Shown here: in pieces, positions 55,962 to 64,000 of the stretch
Numbering within the stretch: the stretch's first letter is position 1
Layout: every line of letters starts with the position of its first letter
NCBI RefSeq assembly: GCF_027943255.1
Contig: NC_072897.1
Location: 57,746,406 to 57,810,405 of the forward strand
Source: Anastrepha obliqua
Lineage: Eukaryota > Arthropoda > Insecta > Diptera > Tephritidae
Direction: 5' to 3'
Length of the DNA: 64,000 nt
Notes under the pieces: model-generated
Databases searched by the model: none
Told to the model about the DNA's origin: nothing
The model's input: the letters and a program-made list of their open reading frames with translations, nothing else
Made by a program: the position numbers and the translations under genes

Positions 55962-58395
55962 TTAACCCGGCGAGCGTAAGGTTGGGTGAAATTCACCCAG
56001 CCTGTAATAAACCGTTTGATATTTTCTATTCCGTACGTCAAAATAAGTTGTGCGTCTGAGTAGCTGCGCGGGGGGAGGTAGGCATTCGTTGTGTTTCATG
56101 CCGCAGTTGACCGCCGACTGGCGAGGTGTTTAGATGTTGTCAAAGTTGCGGCCGGGTAAGTTTCACCCACCTTACGCTTCGTGTTACAAATTCGAGTAAA
56201 TACTTTTTGTTTTATATTCGTTATATTTTAGTTTTTATTTTTTTTTTTTTCAGCTAAATAATTAATATGTCATACGAAGAAACCCAAAGAAGATTATTGA
56301 GGGTTTTCGAAGCAGCTGATCAGGATGATTCTTGTGATGATTCTGGTAGTGACTTCGAAATTGATAATGTTGGCCAAAGAAGCTCTGAAAGTGATTCGGA
56401 ACAAGAGGTAGGATTACCGAATGAGGAAGAAAACGAAGCTGGGGGATCTGAAGAACGTGAAAGCAATGATAACAGACCATATTTTACTGGAAAGAATGGT
56501 ACAAAGTGGTTTAGTGTACCAGAAAGGTCTAACGTGCGTACGAGATCAGAAAACATTATAAGGGAAAGGCAGGGCGTAAAAGATATTGGCAAAAATGCAA
56601 AGACAGCTGTTGAATGTTGGAAACTCTTTCTTACTGATGAGATTTTGCAAGAAATATTGTTACATACAAATAATCAAATAAATCTGAAGAGAACTGCTTG
56701 TGAAAATAGTCACGTAAAGAAATATATCATGGCAGACTTGTCATCGTCAGAATTAAAGGCTTTTATCGGTCTCTTGTATCTTGCAGGACAGTTCAAAGCA
56801 AATAAGCTGAATTTGAAGGATCTGTGGATAAGTGATGGATCAGGGGTTGAGATTTTTAGGACAACGATGACTTTGAAGAGATTTCAATTTATTCAAAACT
56901 GTTTACGGTTTGATGATAAGAATACTCGGAGCGAAAGAAAAGCTACTGATAATTTGGCTGCCATTCGTTCTTTTTTCGAGAAGTTCGTAGCAAATTGCCA
57001 AATTGTTTATACACCATCTGAGTATACAACTATAGATGAACAACTTCCATCGTTTCGAGGCCGTTGCAGTTTTCGCCAGTATATGCCCAATAAGCCAAAC
57101 AAATATGGCTTGAAAATATATGCCTTGGTTGATGCAAAGTCGTTTTACGTCATCAATCTTGAAATTTACCCAGGAAAACAACCAACAGGCCCTTACGCTC
57201 TCAGTAACAAAGCTTATGATGTTGTGGACAGACTTGTGGCTCCAATTTCCAAAACCAATCGCAATGTCACCTTTGATAACTGGTTTACCAGTTATCCGTT
57301 GATGTTACACTTATTGAAAGAACATCGTTTGACAAGCACAGGCACTGTTCGAAAAAATAAGCCCGAGATTCCAAGTCAGATGCTCCAAACGCGTAACCGA
57401 GAGATCCCCAGCACAGTGTTTGGATTTCAAAAGGATATATCTTTATTGTCCCATGTGCCAAAAAAAAACAAGGTTGTTTTGTTGATGTCAACATTACATC
57501 ACGATGATAGCGTTGTTGCTGATACTAATGGCACACAAAAACCAGAAATGATTATTTTTTATAATCAGACCAAGGGAGGCGTTGATGTTGTAGATGAGCT
57601 GTGCACCAACTACGATGTTTCGCGAAATACAAAGCGCTGGCCAATGGTGATTTTCTATGCAGTTTTGAACATGGCTGGTATAAATAGCATAATAGTTTAC
57701 AAGTCCAATAATAGTAGCAATTTGTCACGCCGAAATTTTCTTAGAGACCTGGGTATTGGATTGGTTTCAGAACATTTACAAAACAGAAAGGAAAGTCAGC
57801 ATTTACCCCGAGAGCTTCGCAAACGAATTCTGGACCAAGTGGATGAACCCTCACACTCACAACGACCTCCAAATAAAGTTCCTAAGCCTATCAGGAGATG
57901 TCAAATATGCCCTACTAAAAAAGATCGCAAGACTAAACACACTTGTTATAAATGCAATCGCTATTTATGTATGGAACATGCTGTTTTCACGTGTCAAGAT
58001 TGCGCTCAAACTGAAGATGATTACGAGAACTCTGAATAACTATATAGTAAAAGTTTTGATCTCATATGTTTCCTAATTTTATAAGCTAGAAGTAAAAGCT
58101 ATTCGTTTTGTTTTTTTTTAGTTTCTTTTTTTTATAAAATTATAATACTAAGTGTTACACTTTGTTTAAATGAAAGAAAATATTTTTGTTAATTTCATAA
58201 ATAAAGATTTAAAAATATTTGTTTGCTTTATTTTTCCTTCCCAATCAGTTCTTGGGTTATTACATAATTGTACTAGTAAATAAAAACATATAAAAATATT
58301 ATGAACACATTAAAATATCTAGCTCAATATATGGGTTTGTTACACCCAGCTTACGCTCAATGTAATAAATATTAACCTTACGCTCGCCGGGTTAA
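55962..58395 (+). mobile_element. Complete piggyBac element with TTAA duplication
   Basis: TTAA at 55962-55965 and 58392-58395 flanks an element of 2426 bp (55966-58391) ending in perfect 18-bp inverted repeats CCCGGCGAGCGTAAGGTT. Subterminal words GGGTGAAATTCACCC (left) and TTACACCCAGCTTACGCTC (right) repeat parts of the ends. It contains one intact transposase ORF. TTAA specificity and end structure are diagnostic. It may be a recent or still mobile copy. Confidence 0.9.
56267..58039 (+). CDS. piggyBac transposase, 590 residues, intact
   Basis: Cut-and-paste DDE transposase acting on TTAA sites in the nucleus. The N-terminus is acidic (SCDDSGSDFEIDN, ESDSEQEVG). Catalytic residues visible: Asp257 in YTTIDEQLPSFRGRC, Asp337 in NVTFDNWFTSYP, and Asp440 in TKGGVDVVDELCTNY. 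VRKNKPEIP is the family block between the second and third. The C-terminal cysteine-rich domain (545-579) has C545, C548, C560, C563, C568, H571, C576 and C579 and would bind the element ends. Length matches active family members (about 590). The start is the first Met after the leader. No stop or frameshift; polyadenylation-type AATAAA words follow (about 58198). Confidence 0.9.
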   Translation: MSYEETQRRLLRVFEAADQDDSCDDSGSDFEIDNVGQRSSESDSEQEVGLPNEEENEAGGSEERESNDNRPYFTGKNGTKWFSVPERSNVRTRSENIIRERQGVKDIGKNAKTAVECWKLFLTDEILQEILLHTNNQINLKRTACENSHVKKYIMADLSSSELKAFIGLLYLAGQFKANKLNLKDLWISDGSGVEIFRTTMTLKRFQFIQNCLRFDDKNTRSERKATDNLAAIRSFFEKFVANCQIVYTPSEYTTIDEQLPSFRGRCSFRQYMPNKPNKYGLKIYALVDAKSFYVINLEIYPGKQPTGPYALSNKAYDVVDRLVAPISKTNRNVTFDNWFTSYPLMLHLLKEHRLTSTGTVRKNKPEIPSQMLQTRNREIPSTVFGFQKDISLLSHVPKKNKVVLLMSTLHHDDSVVADTNGTQKPEMIIFYNQTKGGVDVVDELCTNYDVSRNTKRWPMVIFYAVLNMAGINSIIVYKSNNSSNLSRRNFLRDLGIGLVSEHLQNRKESQHLPRELRKRILDQVDEPSHSQRPPNKVPKPIRRCQICPTKKDRKTKHTCYKCNRYLCMEHAVFTCQDCAQTEDDYENSE

Positions 58396-58620
58396 TAAAT
58401 CATCCTCAATTCCTTCATCACTCTCAAGTATTTCATTTGTCCCAATTATTTCTTGCTGTTCAATATCGGATGCATCTTCCTCAGTCAAATAATCACCATT
58501 ACGATCGTCATTACCACCGCGAAATGAATCTATTTACTTCATCATCATTATCTTCATCTGTACTTCCACGACGAATATCAGTCGCCAAAACCGAAGAATT
58601 TTATTATCTTAAGTGAAATC
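58396..58620 (-). pseudogene. Broken piggyBac transposase, upstream (N-terminal) half
   Basis: Minus strand from about 58600: acidic sequence with NDDRNGDYLTEEDASDIEQQ and GTNEILESDEGIEDDLL, the usual acidic N-terminus of piggyBac transposases, running up to the TTAA at 58392-58395. Coding resumes on the other side at 55961 with VWIDLTSIEFGAFIGVF. Confidence 0.6.
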
Positions 58621-59032
58621 ATTTTCAAAGACTGCTTTAGCTATAATAGCCTAACTGTATTTTGCTCAAAACTTGTAAGAATATGTCAATTGTCGTTTAT
58701 GTTGATATAGTGTTCTTTGAATCATGTCAACAACAATAAATTTATATTTTATATAGAGATAGAGTATGTGCTTCAACATTTTCAATTTGCAATAATCACT
58801 TATCTTTACTTTGTCTCCTTCACAAACTATCTTGTCTATGACAAATTTTAGTAAAAGTGCTCAAGAACAGCTTAAGTCATTATGGACTATTTAAATAAAT
58901 TTAAATTTTATGGTAATATTTTACTATGTATATTTAGGCGCTTATTATAAATAACGGCGTCATAACGCCTTAGGTCAATATGTTTTTATTAATATCTCCT
59001 TAAGAAACATTGTTGAAAAAATGCGGATTCCA
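58621..59032. other. Spacer, nothing recognised
   Basis: AT-rich, no recognised coding or structured feature. Confidence 0.4.
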
Positions 59033-59741
59033 CAGGTGGGACATGTAAAATTTGCTTTTTGAATCGGCTATACAAAAAAAAACTAATCAATATTTTTTCA
59101 AACTTTTTTTATTTATGTTGAAGATTAAACATTGTCATTTATGAATAAAAAATAATATCGTTCAAATGACTGTCACGACTGGTTTTACAGTAGGCCATTC
59201 GATCAACCCAATATTTAAGCACAATTTTCGATTGTTTGGGCTCAAATTTCATGAATGGCAAGTTCGATTTCGTGTTTTAAAGCATCAATCGTCTCTGGAT
59301 GGTTCGCATAGCATTTTTCCTTAACGACTTCCCACAAAAAATAGCCCAACGGGCTGAAATCACAGCTCCGAGGCGGCCAATTGATATCGGAATTCAAAAA
59401 CGGTAGCCAAAAGTTCGAGTGTAACTTTGGCAGTGTGACAAGTTGCACCGTCCTGTTGAAACCAAATGTCGTCCATGTCATCCTCTTCAATTTTTGAAAA
59501 CAAAAACTCGTTGTGCATGTCACGGTAACGCTCGCCATTTACTGTAACCGCGGAAGAAGAAGAAGACTCGCCACTTTGGAAATAGGTTTTCAATATTTCC
59601 CAATTTTGTTCAAGCGGATAGCGTCCCATTTCGTAAATGTCAATCCTTTAAGTAAATTATGAACACATTTCACATGCCCTTTGTGTTACCATTCTCAAAG
59701 AAATAGGTGGTTCAAAAAGCAAACGCTATATGGCCCACCCG
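59033..59741 (-). mobile_element. mariner/Tc1-like deletion derivative, 709 bp
   Basis: Imperfect inverted ends: left CAGGTGGGACATGTAAAATT, right (complement) CGGGTGGGCCATATAGCG; both then contain TTTGCTTTTTGAA. TA follows on the right (59742-59743); the left flank is CA, a changed TA. Inside, the transposase start (MGRYPLEQNWEILKTYFQSG, 59629) is fused to its C-terminal half (VTVNGERYRDM, DDIWFQQDGATCHTAKVTLE, then in another frame NWPPRSCDFSPLGYFLW), so the DNA-binding domain and first catalytic region are deleted. Non-autonomous and frameshifted. Confidence 0.7.
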
Positions 59742-59743
59742 TA

Positions 59744-60571
59744 TAAAATTTTGTTAATAGAATATGATTGCATACATAACTTGAATCTTTCTTGAGTCAA
59801 CTTAGGCGGTTTTCGATTGCGACCACCGAAATATAGATTTACAATATATCCATAAATCGATAGAAATTTAAATTTTAGGAAGCTATCTGGAAGTTCAAGT
59901 CGTTAGCTTTAATAGAAATTTGTTAAATTCACGTCCAAAGTCGAAAAAGGTGTGGCCAGACCCAGGTGCCCAGTAGAGCTTTCTTACCTTTTTTTCATTT
60001 GCCACCAATTCAAAAATACGCAAATTCGTTAAGTCAATTTAGCGTGATTTAGGCACAAACATCGAAATTCACAACCCCACAAACCTACACATTTTCACAT
60101 ATATAATATTTAGTACGATTTCTACAAACAGTCGGTGATTAAGCTCTGCAACTGTCGTGTTTCTTGTCGCTGTAATATTTCACTTCCATAAATGTATATA
60201 TTTTCCACATGCCTATTACCTTTGCATTTTCTTATTTCTTCTCTTTCCCATTGTGAAGTTATATACAAAAATTTCCACTGCGTATTCCTTTTCGAAAATA
60301 ATACCTTGTTCTCTTCGGCGAACCGATTTGACATACTATCCAATAGTATGTAAATTACCCCAAAATCGAAATGAAAAAAAGCAAGAAACGGAAAAAAAGT
60401 TTCTACCCATCCCTTTCAGAAGTCAATACAAATGTGTCATAATAAAATCTACTCCTGAGTCCAACCAAATCTCAAACAATAGTGTATTCGCAAAAACGAA
60501 AGTCCTCGATGCAATTAGTTCAGAATAAAATTCAGTACGTATTCTTCAAGATGACAGCTTATTATATTAAA
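59744..60571. other. Spacer, nothing assigned
   Basis: No motif-bearing ORF on either strand. Confidence 0.4.
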
Positions 60572-62604
60572 CTAGCAAACCCGGCCCCCTTCGCTGGGCA
60601 CACTAAAATATAATAGATATGGTTTAGAACAGAAAATATATGATTTTCATATTATTTATTTCTTTATTCTTTATTCAAGCGCTTTGGCATAAACAATATT
60701 TTTTGTTTTTCTATTTGTTTTTGAGTAAATATAAAATATAAATTGAAAATCAGGAAAAAAGAAGAGTGTTTTTAAATTTCAAATCAACGCATATGAATAA
60801 ACAATCGTCTTTTTTCCTAATCATCCATGCATTTTTCGTTTCAATTTATATGTTTTATTAAGCATTGGAGCTTTTTTAACCATTATCCATTTATATTTTT
60901 CAAAAAAAAAAACGAAAAAAAATTTTTTTTCCACGAACACATAATTTCATTCGGATTTCACATTAAATTCTCAAATTTCGTAAGAAATTATTCACTGTTC
61001 CAAAATCCACTCCAAAAAAATTCACAAACAATTTTTACATGTTGCACTTACGTTTTTCCCTTATGGCATCCAAATCAGAAAGAAATATTGACACATTGTA
61101 ACTCACACTGTCAATTTGACAGTTCAGTTCCGCCCCAAACGTTAAAAAAGTAAGCGACATTATGGCTGGTTCAAAAGAACGCTGTACCCGTTGCCAGTGC
61201 TCCGAATTACAACCAAACTTTACGAAACCCATTTTCAATACTTACTTAACAGTGTGCATAAGTGTGGTTTAATTCGGTGCAAAGACACGGCGGGTCCACG
61301 TTTTGGCATATATTTCGAGACCCTAGTCATCAATAGGTATGAAAATTACCCCGTATTAAAGCACTTATCAACAGCTTTCATTTAATACCCATATTGTACA
61401 TACACAACCAAAGGTTACCCGGGTTCACGTTTTGACCTATATCTCGAGACCCCAGTCACGGAGCGGCATGAAAAATACTCCGTACTACAGCTTTCACCAA
61501 CAGCTTTCATTTGATACCCATATTGTACATACACGTCCGAAGGTTACCCGGGTCCACGTTTTGACCTATATCTCGAAACCCTATCTAACAATAGGTATTC
61601 AAACTATACGGAAATCATCTTCAATACCTCCTTAACAATGTGTGTAAGTTTGGTTTAATTCGGTTCAAAGACACGGCGGGTCCACGTTTTGGCATATATT
61701 TTGAGACCCTAGTCATCAATAGGTATGAAAATTACCCCGTATTAAAGCACTTATCAACAGCTCTCATTTGATATCCATTTGTACAAACACATTCTAGGGT
61801 CCACGTTTTGGTCTCTATCTCGAGACCCTACTCACGGAGCGGATGGAAATACTCTGAACTAAAGCATTCACCAACAGCTTCCATTTGATACCCATATTAT
61901 ACATACACATCCGAAGGTTACCCGGGTCCTCGTTTTGACTTATATCTCGAGACCCTATCTACCAATAGGTATCCAAACTATACGCAAACCATCTTCAATA
62001 CCTCCTTAACAATGTGTGTAAGTTTGGTTTAATTCGGTGCAAAGACACGGCGGGTCCACGTTTCGGCATATATTTCCAGACCCTAGTCATCAATAGGTAT
62101 GAAAATTACCCCGTGTTAAAGCACTTATCAACAGCTTTCATTTGATACCCATATTGTACATACACAACCAAAGGTTACCCGGGTCCACGTTTTGACCTAT
62201 ATCTCGAGACCCCAGTCACGGAGCGGCATGAAAAATACTCTGTACTAAACATTCACCAACAGCTTCATATTGATATCCATATTGTACAAACACATTCTAG
62301 GGTCCACGTTTTGGTCTCTATCTCGAGACCCTAGTCACGGAGCGGCATGAAAAATACTCTGGACTAAAGCATTCACCAACAGCTTCCATTTGATACCCAT
62401 ATTGTATATACACATCCGAAGGTTACCCGGGTCCACGTGTTGATCTATATCTCGAGCCCTATTTCCAAAATAAAATATAATCCATGTTACTCGTGGATAA
62501 TGTAGTTTTCGAATGGTGAAAGAATTTTTAAAATCGGTCCAGTAGTTTTTGAGCCTATTCATTACAAACAAACAAAGTTTTCCTCTTTATAATATTAGTA
62601 TAAA
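60572..62604 (-). mobile_element. Non-autonomous Helitron-like element
   Basis: On the minus strand the left border reads CCCAGCGAAGGGGGCCGGGT followed by TTGCTAG/T: a GC-rich imperfect hairpin just before CTAG, the Helitron 3' signature. The right border (5' end, about 62604) reads ATACTAATATTATAAAGAGG, then TTTGTTTGTTTGTAATGAAT and a CTACTGGACCGATTTT block. Between them are the minisatellite array (61296-62460) and unique DNA (60600-61200) without transposase. Assignment rests on the 3' terminus and lack of any target duplication; the exact 5' base is uncertain. Confidence 0.55.
61270..62460 (-). repeat. Trimeric higher-order minisatellite within the Helitron-like element
   Basis: The word CCACGTTTTG or a one-to-two base variant recurs at 61296, 61425, 61554, 61682, 61801, 61929, 62057, 62185, 62304 and 62433, giving unit lengths of 119-129 bp. 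A variant unit carrying AAAGACACGGCGGGTCCACG comes every third unit (61296, 61682, 62057), making an about 380-bp trimer. Shared cores include ATATCTCGAGACCC and CAACAGCTTTCATTTGATAC. Confidence 0.8.
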
Positions 62605-62642
62605 TAAATATATGGTATACGAGCAGTCAATTTGTCCATTAA
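62605..62642 (-). pseudogene. Non-LTR retrotransposon, short piece left of the MITE
   Basis: The minus strand continues the frame of the element at 63297-64000 with NGQIDCS, a block expected after the RT C-terminus, then loses similarity at the Helitron-like border. Confidence 0.45.
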
Positions 62643-63297
62643 GGGGGGAAACCGGCTTAGAAAGCAAACATTTTGGTGTTTTTCGAGAATTTTTTGAATA
62701 TAAAGGAATCATTAGAAATTGTTTAAGCTTAGAGGATATTTTATTTATATTTTTAGGTACACTTTTAAATTTTTTTGAGGCTTTTTCCGCAGGAGATAGT
62801 GGCGTTAGAGCGTGCTGTCCATGGACGATGGCCATCCGAGTGACTTGCTGGTGGGAATTCCTGAAGTTGCAATTTTTTCTCTTTAATTGTGGTAAAAAAA
62901 TAATTAATGCTTTTGAGGCGCTTGAACACAAAGTAGTTTTTGTATACCATATTTTTTTATCTATTTCGCTTAAAAAACATATTTTAAATAACAATATAAT
63001 CCCAGGTTTATTAGGTTCATATAGATTAGAATTGAAGAAAGAAAAAATCCCGACAAATTTTAGAACGATTGGTCGATAACTTTTTAAGCTAGAATGCCCA
63101 CCGGTTGAAAAAAAGTAGTTTCGAGAAGAACGTCGTTCTAACTAACGCGCGCTACGGTGCAAAACCGACGGGCAGTCACTAAGTGCTCATAGAATCGGGA
63201 ATAATGCGAATTTCGCTTTAAAATTTTTATTTTTTTTTAGTGATTTAATGCATAAAAAAATTTGATTTTTTGATCGATCTAAACCGGTTTCCCCCCT
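62642..63297. mobile_element. MITE with 20-bp terminal inverted repeats
   Basis: AGGGGGGAAACCGGCTTAGA at 62642-62661 is matched by the complement of 63278-63297 with one mismatch. The interior (about 615 bp) has no transposase. It splits a non-LTR ORF. No target-site duplication is evident. The 176-residue open frame that spans it is chance. Confidence 0.65.
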
Positions 63298-64000
63298 GAG
63301 ATCGAAGAAGAATGAGATCAAAGATAAATGATACTGTTTGAAAAGTACCTTTGTCACTTAATGGAAAGAGACTAATCAAACGATAGCGAGATTCGTATGA
63401 GGGTTTCGGGTCTGAGAAATTGAGTTAATGTAGTGCGAAACGCACAAAGATTGTTTGAACCCTCTCCACTCGATTTATATGGACTGCATGATAAGGTTTC
63501 CAAATAAAAGAGGCATAATCTAATTTGGACCGAACAAACGCAGAGTATAATATCTTAAGAGTATATGGGTCAGTGAAGTGCGATGAGTGACGTCTAACAA
63601 AAGCGAGCATAGCAAGAGAATTGGAAACGGCATAATCTGGGTGCGTGATAAAATTAAGCTTTGAATCAAAGAAAACCCCTAAATCTTTTATCACATCAGA
63701 CGAAGCAAGATATGTATAATTGATATGATAAGAGGCATAAAGGGGGTTTTGAAGCTTAGAAAATGAGATTTTGTGACATTTTTCAATATCAAGAAATAGA
63801 AGATTCATAAGGCACCAGGAAAATAAATTATTCAACTCGGACTATAGGGCGGCTGAATCACTAGAATTTCTTATTTCAGCGAACACTTTTAGATCATCAG
63901 CATAGAGACGAAACCTAGCGAAGGAAAAACAGATAATTTGGAAATTGGTCTGTAATTTACAATATCGCTTTTGTTACCGCTTTTGAAAATAGGAGTGACT
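63297..64000 (-). pseudogene. jockey-like non-LTR reverse transcriptase, internally deleted, continues past the window
   Basis: Minus strand from 64000: VTPIFKSGNKSDIVNYRPIS (RT block near the palm), then a jump to FRLYADDLKVFAE with the catalytic YADD, so the RT sequence between them is deleted (about 63900-63925). A stop (TAG near 63843) follows, then 63835-63425 with LDIEKCHKISFSKL, IKDLGVFFDSKLNF, AMLAFVRRHSSHFTDPYTL, SAFVRSKLDYASFIW and VHINRVERVQ, typical of jockey-type RT C-terminal regions. It runs on in broken frames to the MITE. Confidence 0.7.

Noticed and set aside
56262..56592. Minus-strand ORFs at the piggyBac transposase start
   Set aside because: Shadows of the acidic N-terminus of the transposase.
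61270..62460. CRISPR-like array
   Set aside because: The repeats are long (119-129 bp), the intervening DNA is itself repeated, and the context is a eukaryotic mobile element.
62549..63079. 176-residue ORF across the MITE
   Set aside because: Low-complexity Phe/Leu-rich frame spanning the Helitron border, flank and MITE interior. No motif.

Overview
The window looks like insect, and most likely fly, nuclear DNA. It is AT-rich and dense with degenerate dipteran transposon families, has no bacterial gene organisation, and carries tRNA-derived SINE, Helitron, piggyBac, mariner/Tc1, non-LTR and Ty3/gypsy sequences. A tephritid-like fly is my guess from the overall repeat flavour, not a demonstration. 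I see no convincing intact host gene and no tRNA or rRNA gene. Nearly everything that can be assigned is transposable element (TE), often one element inside another, as in heterochromatin or a piRNA-cluster-like locus.

Layout. 1-2260: a broken DDE transposase piece and two non-LTR fragments. 3523-5652: a decayed multi-part gene (minus strand) of an uncharacterised arthropod family. 6397-12022: an old, highly decayed Ty3/gypsy element (minus) with a 4-bp target duplication; one of its LTRs holds a deleted mariner-like element with a duplicated right end. 12095-13710: a Tc1-like fragment abutting a decayed mariner in opposite orientation. 14737-15040: a tRNA-derived SINE. 15093-49028: the centrepiece, described below. 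49249-about 54721: a decayed autonomous Helitron (plus). 55200-58620: a broken piggyBac (minus) split at a TTAA by a complete piggyBac with an intact 590-residue transposase (plus). 59033-59741: a deletion derivative of a mariner-like element. 60572-62604: a non-autonomous Helitron-like element (minus) with a trimeric higher-order minisatellite. 62605-64000: a non-LTR retrotransposon (minus) split by a TIR-bearing MITE.

The centrepiece is a tandem array of a 412/mdg1-like Ty3/gypsy retrotransposon (minus strand) with five LTRs and four internal regions (LTR-int-LTR-int-LTR-int-LTR-int-LTR, period about 6.49 kb). The whole array sits in one insertion site marked by a single ATAT duplication. 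Copies 2-4 keep an intact gag and all four copies keep two small upstream ORFs, one a membrane microprotein. All four carry the same three in-frame stops in pol. Substitutions are shared among copies in two conflicting groupings, so copies have recombined with one another. The outermost right LTR was invaded by a 7.6-kb gypsy/errantivirus-type element (plus strand; gag, pol, env) that duplicated TGCA. Its own LTRs have diverged visibly, whereas the array units are almost identical, which points to late expansion or homogenisation of the array.

Limits: family names come from motif recognition without database searches. Copy number and phasing of the array need long-read confirmation.
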